Below, in pieces: positions 17,126 to 24,377 of a DNA stretch of 64,000 bases (the first letter of the stretch is position 1; the number at the start of each line of letters is the position of its first letter). The DNA is from Dehalococcoidales bacterium (GTDB taxonomy: Bacteria > Chloroflexota > Dehalococcoidia > Dehalococcoidales > UBA2162): NCBI GenBank assembly GCA_016932435.1, contig JAFGCW010000089.1, positions 62,001 to 126,000 of the forward strand, written 5' to 3'. The notes under the pieces were generated by a model. The model ran no database searches and had not been told where the DNA came from. It worked only from the letters and a program-made list of their open reading frames with translations. Made by a program: the position numbers and the translations under genes.

Positions 17126-17962
17126 TTGGCGAAAAGAAAAAGAACTAAAAACTTAAAAGGGAATCCCTTGAAAAAGGGATTCCCTTGGTATTTCTGGGCT
17201 GTAGGTATAGCAGTTGTCTGTGTAGTTGTCGGTTTGATTATAATTCTTAATCCTTTCACTCCTAAAAGTGTTATCCAAACCGATGATCTGAAATGTGCCA
17301 TAGTAGACCATCTCTATGACCTGCAGCCGAACGATGGGTTCATCGATCATGTGACACAAGAAGTTGAAAAAGTCGGCTTTACCGTCGATGTCTACCGGGG
17401 AGACGAGATTACCGTCGATTTTTACCGCCATCTTCCAAGTCACGGCTATAAGCTGATATTGTTCAGAGTTCATGGTGGACTGCTGGAGAATGAAACTGGT
17501 ATGGGAGATAAAATCTGGCTTTTCACTAACGAGTCATATTCCCGGATGCGCTACTATATGATGCAGTTACGAGACCAGGTTTCAGGGGGAGCTATAAGTC
17601 TGGATGGCGAACAGGTGTTTGCTGTCAGTTCGAAATTCGTAACCGATTGCATGCGATATAATTTTGACAATACGGTTATCATCAACATGGGGTGCGCCGC
17701 CTTTTACAACGATGATCTGGCGGAAGCTTTTACGGGAAGAGGTGCGTCCGCTTACCTGGGATGGGATGTGAGTGTAGGATTGTCTTACGTTGAAAAAGCG
17801 ACGATGACACTGGTTGAAAAACTCTGTACCGAAGAAATGCCGATAGAACAGGCAGTAACCTCAACGATGGAGGAAATAGGTCCCGATCCTAATAATAACG
17901 CTTTCCTTAAATATTACTCCCCGGAAAACGCTGATAAAACGTTAAAGCAAATAGTTGAATGA
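17126..17962 (+). CDS. Membrane-anchored caspase-fold (CHAT/C25-like) cysteine peptidase candidate
   Basis: A short basic N-terminus and one membrane helix (about 21-41) precede a domain of about 230 residues outside the membrane. It has the two marks of a caspase-like fold: His in a hydrophobic-strand context (LILFRVHGG, H116) and Cys after another strand (TVIINMGCAAF, C190). The phrase LAEAFTGRGASAYLGWD follows, which resembles the region after the catalytic Cys in CHAT and gingipain-type domains. The family call is by pattern only. TTG 17126 is used; TTG 17168 (KKGFPWYF...) is an alternative because the first codons overlie a terminator-like hairpin. The position 4 bases after the second vWA gene suggests action on those proteins or their tails (inference). 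Confidence 0.6.
   Translation: MAKRKRTKNLKGNPLKKGFPWYFWAVGIAVVCVVVGLIIILNPFTPKSVIQTDDLKCAIVDHLYDLQPNDGFIDHVTQEVEKVGFTVDVYRGDEITVDFYRHLPSHGYKLILFRVHGGLLENETGMGDKIWLFTNESYSRMRYYMMQLRDQVSGGAISLDGEQVFAVSSKFVTDCMRYNFDNTVIINMGCAAFYNDDLAEAFTGRGASAYLGWDVSVGLSYVEKATMTLVEKLCTEEMPIEQAVTSTMEEIGPDPNNNAFLKYYSPENADKTLKQIVE
17159..17184 (+). repeat. Terminator-like hairpin inside the 5' end of the peptidase gene
   Basis: GGGAATCCCTT (17159-17169) and AAGGGATTCCC (17174-17184) form a perfect 11-bp stem closed by a GAAA tetraloop. The surrounding sequence after the vWA stop codon matches the region after the first vWA gene, where the equivalent hairpin is a real terminator. Here the T-run is reduced to TT. 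Confidence 0.75.
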
Positions 17963-18021
17963 TATTTAGAGTAACTGTTTGTTAATAGGATTAAGCTAGC
18001 CTCAGATCGTGCCTGAAATGG

Positions 18022-18095
18022 CGTCCCTGGAGGGATTCGAACCCACGACCCGCTGCTTAGAAGGCAGCCGCTCTATCCGACTGAGCTACAGGGAC
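18022..18095 (-). tRNA. tRNA-Arg (anticodon TCT)
   Basis: The minus strand folds into a full cloverleaf. The acceptor stem is GTCCCTG/CAGGGAC, the D-arm begins GCTCAGTCGGATAGAGC, and the anticodon stem GCTGC/GCAGC has loop CTTCTAA, giving anticodon TCT (reads AGA). The T-arm is GTGGG-TTCGAAT-CCCTC. One T-T mismatch lies in the T-stem. CCA is not encoded. Confidence 0.95.
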
Positions 18096-18113
18096 ACGCA
18101 ACCTTACGCATAA

Positions 18114-18142
18114 ATTCTACGATAAATTTATCAATCAAGCAA
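18114..18142 (-). promoter_or_regulatory. Promoter of tRNA-Arg
   Basis: On the minus strand TTGCTT (18142-18137) and TAGAAT (18119-18114) are separated by exactly 17 bases. They end about 19 bases before the tRNA 5' end. Confidence 0.7.
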
Positions 18143-18199
18143 GCTGGAAACCGACTGGTGTTGAACCTCTCTTACAGAATGAAATGTTTCTCCACAACC

Positions 18200-18208
18200 T
18201 GCTATAAT
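18200..18208 (+). promoter_or_regulatory. Extended -10 promoter of the alcohol dehydrogenase gene
   Basis: TGCTATAAT is a perfect extended -10 (TGnTATAAT) 34 bases before the start codon. No clear -35 is seen at the usual distance. Confidence 0.6.
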
Positions 18209-18242
18209 CGTAATAGGCAAATTGCTATAGGAGGAAGGAAAT

Positions 18243-19400
18243 ATGGCGTTCAATATCAATCACATGACTCCTGTTCTATTCGGTGAAGATACTTCTCTTC
18301 AGACCGGTGAAAGGCTGAAGACACTGGGCTGCAAGAAAGTACTGGCTGTCTATGACAAGGGAGTCAAACAAGCAGGTATCACAGACAAGATCATAGAGAG
18401 TATCAAGGAGCAGGAAATTGAGGTAGTTGTTTTCGATGGCGTTAAGGCCGATCCGCCGGATACGATGATCGATGAAGGCGCGGAAGTCGGGAGAAAAGCC
18501 AAAGTGGATGGAGTGGTCGGCATCGGTGGCGGCAGTACAATGGATACCGCAAAGGCGATTAACTTGTTGCTCAATAATCCCGGTAAGGTACAGGACTACA
18601 TGGGTACCGGTAAAGAGTTGAAGCCGGGTAAAAACCTTATTCTGCTGCCTACTACCTCAGGCACCGGCAGCGAGGTAACCATGTTCGCCGTTATCACCGA
18701 TACGGCCGACGAAAATAAGAAAAAGGGTATGGCGGGGCCGCTGGTCAGGGCTAACCTGGCGATAGTCGATCCCATGCTGACAGTAGGAATGCCTCCTTCG
18801 ATTACCGCAGATACGGGGATGGATGCTTATGCGCACGCCGTCGAGGCGATCATGGGTAACAATCGGAATCCGATGTCTGACCTTCTTGGAGAACAGGCGA
18901 TATCACTAGTAATAAAATACCTGCCGAAGGCTGTAAAGAACGGCAAGAACATGGAAGCGAGGACACAAATGAGTTACGCCGCCATGCTGGCCGGGTATTC
19001 ATTCAATGATTCGCTGACTCACATGGGCCACTCGCTGGGACATACTCTCGGATCGATATTCCACATACCCCACGGAAATGCGTGCGGCGTAGCGATGCCG
19101 GAGATAATTGAATACCTTGCCGAGGATGTACCAGGACCGATACGACTTATCGGGAAGTCGATGGGTCTTAAGATCAAGGCTGCTGCTTCACCTAAAGAAG
19201 TTGCCGCCCAGGTTGCCGAAGCACTGGCTGCCTTCAATAAGGAGATCGGTCAGAAAACATTGAAAGAACTGGGTGTCAAGGAATCGGAACTGGAGAAGGT
19301 TGCACAAGCGGCTTTCGACCAGGGTATGTGGAGGTTGAGCCCCAGGGAGACATCGGCCGAAGATATGCTGAGTATTCTCAAAGGAGCTTACAACAGGTAA
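18243..19400 (+). CDS. Iron-containing (group III) alcohol dehydrogenase
   Basis: The length of 385 residues is normal for the family. The nucleotide-binding loop GIGGGSTMDTAKA (93-105) and the metal ligands D194, H198 (DTGMDAYAHAVEA), H263 (HMGHSLGHTLG) and H277 (HIPHGNA) are all present. It should interconvert an alcohol and an aldehyde or ketone with NAD(P)H, in the cytoplasm. The substrate cannot be read from sequence; 1,3-propanediol, butanol and lactaldehyde reductases all belong here. AGGAGGAAGGAAAT is a strong ribosome site. The gene is monocistronic, with its own promoter and terminator. Confidence 0.93.
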   Translation: MAFNINHMTPVLFGEDTSLQTGERLKTLGCKKVLAVYDKGVKQAGITDKIIESIKEQEIEVVVFDGVKADPPDTMIDEGAEVGRKAKVDGVVGIGGGSTMDTAKAINLLLNNPGKVQDYMGTGKELKPGKNLILLPTTSGTGSEVTMFAVITDTADENKKKGMAGPLVRANLAIVDPMLTVGMPPSITADTGMDAYAHAVEAIMGNNRNPMSDLLGEQAISLVIKYLPKAVKNGKNMEARTQMSYAAMLAGYSFNDSLTHMGHSLGHTLGSIFHIPHGNACGVAMPEIIEYLAEDVPGPIRLIGKSMGLKIKAAASPKEVAAQVAEALAAFNKEIGQKTLKELGVKESELEKVAQAAFDQGMWRLSPRETSAEDMLSILKGAYNR

Positions 19401-19428
19401 ATCCGTATGAAGAGAGTGTAGAGAAAAT

Positions 19429-19454
19429 GTGGCATCCGCCTTGGCGGATGCCAC
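19429..19454 (+). terminator. Terminator after the alcohol dehydrogenase gene
   Basis: GTGGCATCCG and CGGATGCCAC form a 10-bp stem (up to 12 if CC/GG also pair) around CCTTGG. The downstream sequence is TTCCTT, with no long T-run. Confidence 0.75.
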
Positions 19455-19519
19455 TTCCTTAATCACAGTAGTAAAATTGATTACTATGGAGTCCACAACG
19501 ATGACAGGAATAACGAGTA

Positions 19520-20323
19520 ATGACTGATAATAGTGAACCGCTGTTTAACGCCGGAGCAGCTATCTATGACAGTTTTACCTTTTTACGCGGACCGGCCGAA
19601 TTGACAGCCGAGAAAGCGAATATTTTACCGGGACAGACAGTCCTGGATATAGCCTGTGGTTCGGGCTGGGCAACAATGGTGGCGGCACGGTTAGTCGGTG
19701 AAAACGGGCATGTTACCGGTATCGATATTGCCGATAAACTCCTTGAAGTTGCCAGGCAGAAGTCAGCTTCTTCCGGATTAGTAAATATCGATTACCGTGA
19801 AGGTGATATTCAAAATCTGGATTTTGATGACAGCAGTTTTGATGTTGTTCTCTGTGCTTCATCCTTGTTTCTTTTCAATGATATGCGTAAAGCATTGAAT
19901 GAAAGTTACCGTGTTTTGAAAACCGGCGGAACGATGATATTTTCAACGTTCGGCACAGAGGTTTTTCAACCTGTAATGGAGCTAATTATAGATCACGCAA
20001 GAAAACTAGGGAAAGGTCCTTTACCTGAATCGGCAATATCTGTTACGGATTCTCCTGAAAAATGTCATGCGATATTCAGTAGCGCCGGTTTTGAAAACGT
20101 AGCAATCACGGAAGAATATCTTGGACTTTCATTTGCTGATAAAGAAGAATGCTGGCGGCAGATATCAGCTTCGCTTATCGTGAGACCGAGATTGAGTGCT
20201 CTTACTCCTGATGACCGTAAAATACTTAAGGAAGAAATACTCACGGAACTCGAAAAACTCGATAGCTCCCGAGGCATTCTGGTTGATGTTCCGGTTATCT
20301 TATGTGCGGTCAGGAAACTTTGA
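19520..20323 (+). CDS. Class I SAM-dependent methyltransferase, UbiE-like (267 aa)
   Basis: The Rossmann-type methyltransferase core is clear: motif I VLDIACGSGWATMVAARL (about 42-59), the acidic end of strand 2 (VTGIDIAD), motif II (EGDIQNLDFDDSSFDVVLCA) and a post-motif region KTGGTMIFSTFG. The C-terminal third is helical and could form the substrate lid. The acceptor substrate is unknown; small molecules such as quinones or lipids are typical for this branch. It stands between an alcohol dehydrogenase and a URO-D-like gene but has its own gap on both sides. Confidence 0.85.
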   Translation: MTDNSEPLFNAGAAIYDSFTFLRGPAELTAEKANILPGQTVLDIACGSGWATMVAARLVGENGHVTGIDIADKLLEVARQKSASSGLVNIDYREGDIQNLDFDDSSFDVVLCASSLFLFNDMRKALNESYRVLKTGGTMIFSTFGTEVFQPVMELIIDHARKLGKGPLPESAISVTDSPEKCHAIFSSAGFENVAITEEYLGLSFADKEECWRQISASLIVRPRLSALTPDDRKILKEEILTELEKLDSSRGILVDVPVILCAVRKL

Positions 20324-20403
20324 CTTCATAATCAAATATACCTAGAATAAATCAGAATCATTTTTATCTCTAAATATCCCGGGCAACGGAGGAGGATCAG
20401 ATT

Positions 20404-21735
20404 ATGGACGGGGAAAATAAGACACTTACATCAGCCGAAAAACGAGAAAAGCGTTTTGAAGCCTGGCTGACACCACCGGATATCGAGTTCGACAGCTCCG
20501 AAGCGGAGAAAATGTACCACGAAAGACTCAAGAGGATAACAGACGCGTACAGGATGAAAATACCTGACAGAGTACCCGTCTCTTTGCCGGTTGGTAATTA
20601 CCCGGCATATTATTCCGGGGTGAGTCTTAAGTCCGTCATGTATGACTACGATGAAATGTACAGGGCGTGGAATAAATATCTCCAGGATTTCGAAATGGAC
20701 TCATACACGGCTCCCGGGATGGTTTTACCCGGAAAAGTATATGATCTGCTGGATTATAAAGGATATAAGTGGCCGGGGCATGGATTGCCGGATCATGCTA
20801 CCGGACACCAGTATGCCGAAGGTGAATACATGATGGCGGATGAATACGACCTGCTGATCAGGAATCCGTCCGATTTCTGGATGAGGACTTATCTGCCAAG
20901 AGTACTCGGAGTACTCGAACCTTTAAAAACATTGCAGTCTTTAACCGATATCTGGGAAATGCCCAGTACATACTTTATGCCGTTCATGGCACCCGAGATG
21001 AAACAAACATTACAGTCGCTGATGGATATCGGCGATGAACTGGCGAAATGGTCGGCTGTGGTCGGCAGGTGTACCATGGAGGCAATGAAAGCAGGGGTAC
21101 CGACGGCGATGAGGGGCGGCCTGGCTAAAGCTCCGTTCGATACTATCGGCGATACACTGAGGGGGACGCGTGGTGTAATGATGGATATGCTAAAGCAGCC
21201 GGATAAGCTGCTCGAAGCTATCGATGTCATTACGGAACTCACTATAAGTTCTACCATTGAATCAATTAACGCAACCGACAGCATTATGGCATTTTTCGTA
21301 CTTCACAAAGGCGCAGATGGATTCCTGTCACCGTCTCAGTTCGATAAATTCTACTGGCCGTCATTCAGGAAATTCATGGTGGCGTTGATCGATGAAGGAA
21401 TTATACCGGTACTCTTTGCTGAAGGCAGCTATAATACCCGCATCGAGCATTTTACAGAATTCAATAAGGGAGAAGTCGCCTGGTTGTTCGACCAGACCGA
21501 CATGATTCGGGCTAAGAAAATACTGGGTGATACATGCTGTATCTCGGGAAATGTTCCTACATCGTTACTGACTACCGGCACCGTTGAACAGACGAAGGAG
21601 TATTGCCGCAAACTGATAGAAGCCTGTGCTCCGGGGGGTGGTTTCATACTTGCCGGTGGGGCGAATATAGATACCGGCAAGGCAGAAAACCTGAGAGCGA
21701 TGATGGAAGCCGCAAAAGAGTACGGAGTCTATTAA
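20404..21735 (+). CDS. Uroporphyrinogen decarboxylase-like (URO-D superfamily) protein (443 aa)
   Basis: A TIM-barrel protein of the URO-D/corrinoid methyltransferase superfamily. MKIPDRVPVSLPVGNYPAYY (about 55-74) is the typical N-terminal substrate loop region, and ISGNVPTSLLTTGTVEQTKE with the end PGGGFILAGGANIDTGKAEN is the usual C-terminal part. It is about 90 residues longer than HemE and no other heme genes are near, so true HemE is unlikely. Relatives act as methyltransferases on methoxylated or methylated substrates with corrinoid proteins, or are uncharacterised. No corrinoid protein gene is adjacent. The ribosome site is ACGGAGGAGGATCAGATT. Confidence 0.75.
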   Translation: MDGENKTLTSAEKREKRFEAWLTPPDIEFDSSEAEKMYHERLKRITDAYRMKIPDRVPVSLPVGNYPAYYSGVSLKSVMYDYDEMYRAWNKYLQDFEMDSYTAPGMVLPGKVYDLLDYKGYKWPGHGLPDHATGHQYAEGEYMMADEYDLLIRNPSDFWMRTYLPRVLGVLEPLKTLQSLTDIWEMPSTYFMPFMAPEMKQTLQSLMDIGDELAKWSAVVGRCTMEAMKAGVPTAMRGGLAKAPFDTIGDTLRGTRGVMMDMLKQPDKLLEAIDVITELTISSTIESINATDSIMAFFVLHKGADGFLSPSQFDKFYWPSFRKFMVALIDEGIIPVLFAEGSYNTRIEHFTEFNKGEVAWLFDQTDMIRAKKILGDTCCISGNVPTSLLTTGTVEQTKEYCRKLIEACAPGGGFILAGGANIDTGKAENLRAMMEAAKEYGVY

Positions 21736-21879
21736 TCTGGATAAATTATTGACATAATATTTTTGGATAGTAGTTGAACGATCCTTACTGAAAGGAATCT
21801 TATAAGAGAAAGGGATTGGATAATTACTGAACGGGGTTATTCGTGCTATATGTGAAAACATAGATAATAAGGAGAAGAC

Positions 21880-22308
21880 ATGTCACTCGAAGAGAATAAA
21901 CAACTGGTAGCCGATTTCTTTAATGCCATGAAAGTAGCGGATATAGAGACGCTGGATAAAATAACCACCGATGATTTTGCGTTCAAACCAATGATAGGAG
22001 AAGGTGGTCTTAAAAAAGAAGCGATGTTGAAAATGATTGGCGGTGTCCTTGACGCTTTTTCAGACCACACCAATCGAATCGACGATATCGTTGCCGAAGG
22101 CGACAAGGTTTCGGTAAGAATGACCGTTACCGGTGTGCATACCGGACAGTGGGGGAAGTACCCTCCTACGGGAAAATCATTCAAAATTGCGGAATGTTTT
22201 TTCCTGCGTATCGAGGACGGTAAAATTGCCGAGTATATGGGCATAAAGGATGCGCTGGGCCAGCTTCAACAGCTTGGAATTCTTCCGCCTAATGACGAGA
22301 TAGGGTAA
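21880..22308 (+). CDS. SnoaL-like/ester cyclase family protein (142 aa)
   Basis: A one-domain NTF2-like alpha+beta barrel. The N-terminal helix (NKQLVADFFNAMKVADIETL) is followed by DDFAFKP, ISO-type strands and the GVHTGQWGKYPPTGKSFKI segment. That segment is characteristic of SnoaL-like polyketide cyclase/ester cyclase proteins. Length is normal. The precise reaction is unknown, as most such bacterial proteins are uncharacterised. AAGGAGAAGACATG is a strong ribosome site. It may form a transcription unit with the URO-D-like gene 145 bases upstream. Confidence 0.8.
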   Translation: MSLEENKQLVADFFNAMKVADIETLDKITTDDFAFKPMIGEGGLKKEAMLKMIGGVLDAFSDHTNRIDDIVAEGDKVSVRMTVTGVHTGQWGKYPPTGKSFKIAECFFLRIEDGKIAEYMGIKDALGQLQQLGILPPNDEIG

Positions 22309-22378
22309 GAATACAGGACAGGTAAAATCCTGCATATTTAGTAACACCACATTCCCAGGATGGCAAGAACGCACAGAG

Positions 22379-22867
22379 CTACTCCAGTAACAAAAACGCC
22401 ATCCATCCAAGGTGGGTCAGGCAGGTGACGATTACACCGGCGATAAGGACACCGAGAAAGATAGATAACATTGCTCGTTTAAAACTCATTCCGAGGAGTA
22501 CGGCGGCGATAGAACCTGTCCAGGCACCGGTAATCGGCAGGGGGATGGCGACAAACAGTACCAGACCGACCCGTTCGTATTTTTCTATCATCTCACCACG
22601 CCGCCTGGTATAAGCAAAAAGCCATTTGAAAAATCGATCGAATAAGCGAAATCTGCTTAGTATGCGTGTTATGGTATTGAGCAACAGCAGGATAAAAGGC
22701 ACCGGCAGCAAGTTGCCTATCACAGCAATAATATAGGCGTAGTACCAGGGGAAGTCGAATTCCAGCATGGCAAGAGGAATAGCTCCTCTTAACTCGGATA
22801 TCGGAGAAGCAGCGAGACCGAGTACTTTCAGGATTTCGGAGATCTCAAGCCCGAGGATTTCTTCCAA
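22379..22867 (-). CDS. Small multidrug export protein family (Sm_multidrug_ex)
   Basis: A 162-residue integral membrane protein with about four hydrophobic helices. The landmarks SPISELRGAIPLAML near residue 21 and VAIPLPITGAWTGSIAAVLL near 110 are typical of the Sm_multidrug_ex (PF06695) family, which is related to the DedA/SNARE-associated group. The family name reflects an early link to drug resistance that is weakly supported. The gene is convergent with the SnoaL-like gene and stands alone on its strand. Confidence 0.85.
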   Translation of the reverse strand: MEEILGLEISEILKVLGLAASPISELRGAIPLAMLEFDFPWYYAYIIAVIGNLLPVPFILLLLNTITRILSRFRLFDRFFKWLFAYTRRRGEMIEKYERVGLVLFVAIPLPITGAWTGSIAAVLLGMSFKRAMLSIFLGVLIAGVIVTCLTHLGWMAFLLLE

Positions 22868-23150
22868 ATATATATTACTCCTTACTGTTTACGAGTCAAA
22901 CTCCGGTATCAAGGTAACTTTCATTGAAGTGTAACAAATGAGTATTAGAGCGTCAACGTAATTGCTGTTTTTTGCGTACTCATTTAGCTTGACTTCTATA
23001 CCGTTTCACCTTTAGACTGTAGCCCGTAGAAAGGAAATCTCGTTATCAGGCTGACCGGTCGATTCCAGATGAAAGAACCGGTTCAGCATTGGATTTGGTA
23101 ATCCGTAGTGCACCTCATCATGAAGAAATTGAAATAGGAGACTGTAAAGA

Positions 23151-24191
23151 ATGAAAGAAGAGTATAGAGAATTTGATGCGATGGTGAGAAACAGGCTGGA
23201 ACAGCATTTCAATGCCCCGGCTCAACCCAGGACCACGATGATGGATAAAAAAGTGGCGATCGAGGCGGCGATACCCGGCTGGCAGCCAATCTCATGGTAT
23301 GAGGATCGAGGTGTGACCGGTCTCCCACCGGTAACTTTCGAAGACCAGGCCAACGCGATTGTAGAGTGTGTTAAAGCCGGCGCTTCGATCATTCATACGC
23401 ATCCCCGTGATCCTGAAACCGGTATGACGGCTCCGATGCATCCGATAGGATCTCCCGAATCGCGTCATGCGTATTGCCTGATGGAGGTGATGGATCGTGC
23501 CTATAAAGAAATCGACTTCGTCTGTGCCCACCATACCTGGTGGAGTAAACCTGATAAAGGCGCCCAGGCTGATTTCATCAGTCAGACGAAACTTCTTCTT
23601 GAGTTAGGAAAAGCCAAGGGACTGGGGAACTGGTATGTTCAGTCCGTGCTGATTATGACTGAAGGAAATTACGACGTTGGACACGCCATATTCGATGTTG
23701 AAAGCATGCAGGAAGGCGTCAAGTGGATGGAAGCCAATGGTGTCAAACCTCTTGTTGAAGTTGAGTGCTTCGCTATACCGAGGGTGAAACAGCATCTTAT
23801 TGATACCGGTTTGCTTAAAGCGCCGTTCTGGGCAGTGATACAGGAAGGGAAACACAGCGACGACAGGGCTTTCGGAGGAGATCCCTGGACTCAACTGGAG
23901 ATCATAACCAGTCTTGGCCTGGCAAGGCAGGCTCTGGGAGAAGATACGTTCCTTGGTATTGCCCCAGCCGGGCGTAACTGGCTAACAATGGCTACTATGG
24001 CGCTATTGGGTGGCGCTGAGATGATAAGAGTCGGCATCGAAGACCAGTTCTATCTATATCCGCACAAGGATGATATCTCACAGAGGGCTTCAGACACGAC
24101 AAAAATGGTTGCTGACCTGGCCAGAGCCCTGGGAAGAGAAATAGCCACGACAGAAGATGTTAGAAACCGTGTTGGTATTAAACTCACGTAG
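23151..24191 (+). CDS. BKACE (DUF849) beta-keto acid cleavage enzyme
   Basis: A TIM-barrel enzyme of 346 residues, normal for the family. It carries the metal-binding pair H82/H84 in ASIIHTHPRDPETG, a second VCAHH, VECFAIPRV, and the C-terminal GGAEMIRVGIEDQFYLYPHK motif, which is diagnostic of the DUF849/3-keto-5-aminohexanoate cleavage (Kce) family. These Zn enzymes react a beta-keto acid with acetyl-CoA to give acetoacetate and a new CoA ester. The family covers many substrates and no lysine-fermentation genes lie near, so the substrate is open. The start ATG 23151 follows ATAGGAGACTGTAAAGA. A terminator follows the gene. Confidence 0.9.
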   Translation: MKEEYREFDAMVRNRLEQHFNAPAQPRTTMMDKKVAIEAAIPGWQPISWYEDRGVTGLPPVTFEDQANAIVECVKAGASIIHTHPRDPETGMTAPMHPIGSPESRHAYCLMEVMDRAYKEIDFVCAHHTWWSKPDKGAQADFISQTKLLLELGKAKGLGNWYVQSVLIMTEGNYDVGHAIFDVESMQEGVKWMEANGVKPLVEVECFAIPRVKQHLIDTGLLKAPFWAVIQEGKHSDDRAFGGDPWTQLEIITSLGLARQALGEDTFLGIAPAGRNWLTMATMALLGGAEMIRVGIEDQFYLYPHKDDISQRASDTTKMVADLARALGREIATTEDVRNRVGIKLT

Positions 24192-24206
24192 TAAAGATAG
24201 TTATAT

Positions 24207-24231
24207 AGCCCTGGGCAGGTTTACCAGGGCT
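24207..24231 (+). terminator. Terminator after the BKACE gene
   Basis: AGCCCTGG (24207-24214) and CCAGGGCT (24224-24231) form an 8-bp stem with a nine-base loop. The following T content is low. Confidence 0.65.
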
Positions 24232-24316
24232 AAACTTAATGCCTAAGTCTCTACGTGTCAGTACTCTCTTTTCCTGCCATTCATGCTTATTGTGATAGAT
24301 TCAGATATCCAGGTGA

Positions 24317-24346
24317 TTGACATTGACTCTCTCAGATTGATACTAT
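24317..24346 (+). promoter_or_regulatory. Promoter of the dxs-pgk-apgM-tpiA gene group
   Basis: Perfect TTGACA (24317-24322) and TACTAT (24341-24346) are 18 bases apart, 31 bases before the dxs start codon. Confidence 0.7.
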
Positions 24347-24377
24347 AAACCTGAATTCAAATCAAAATAGCATAATA

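Noticed and set aside
20404..21735. HemE (true uroporphyrinogen decarboxylase)
   Set aside because: The protein is about 90 residues too long, the N-terminal signature differs, and no heme genes are adjacent.
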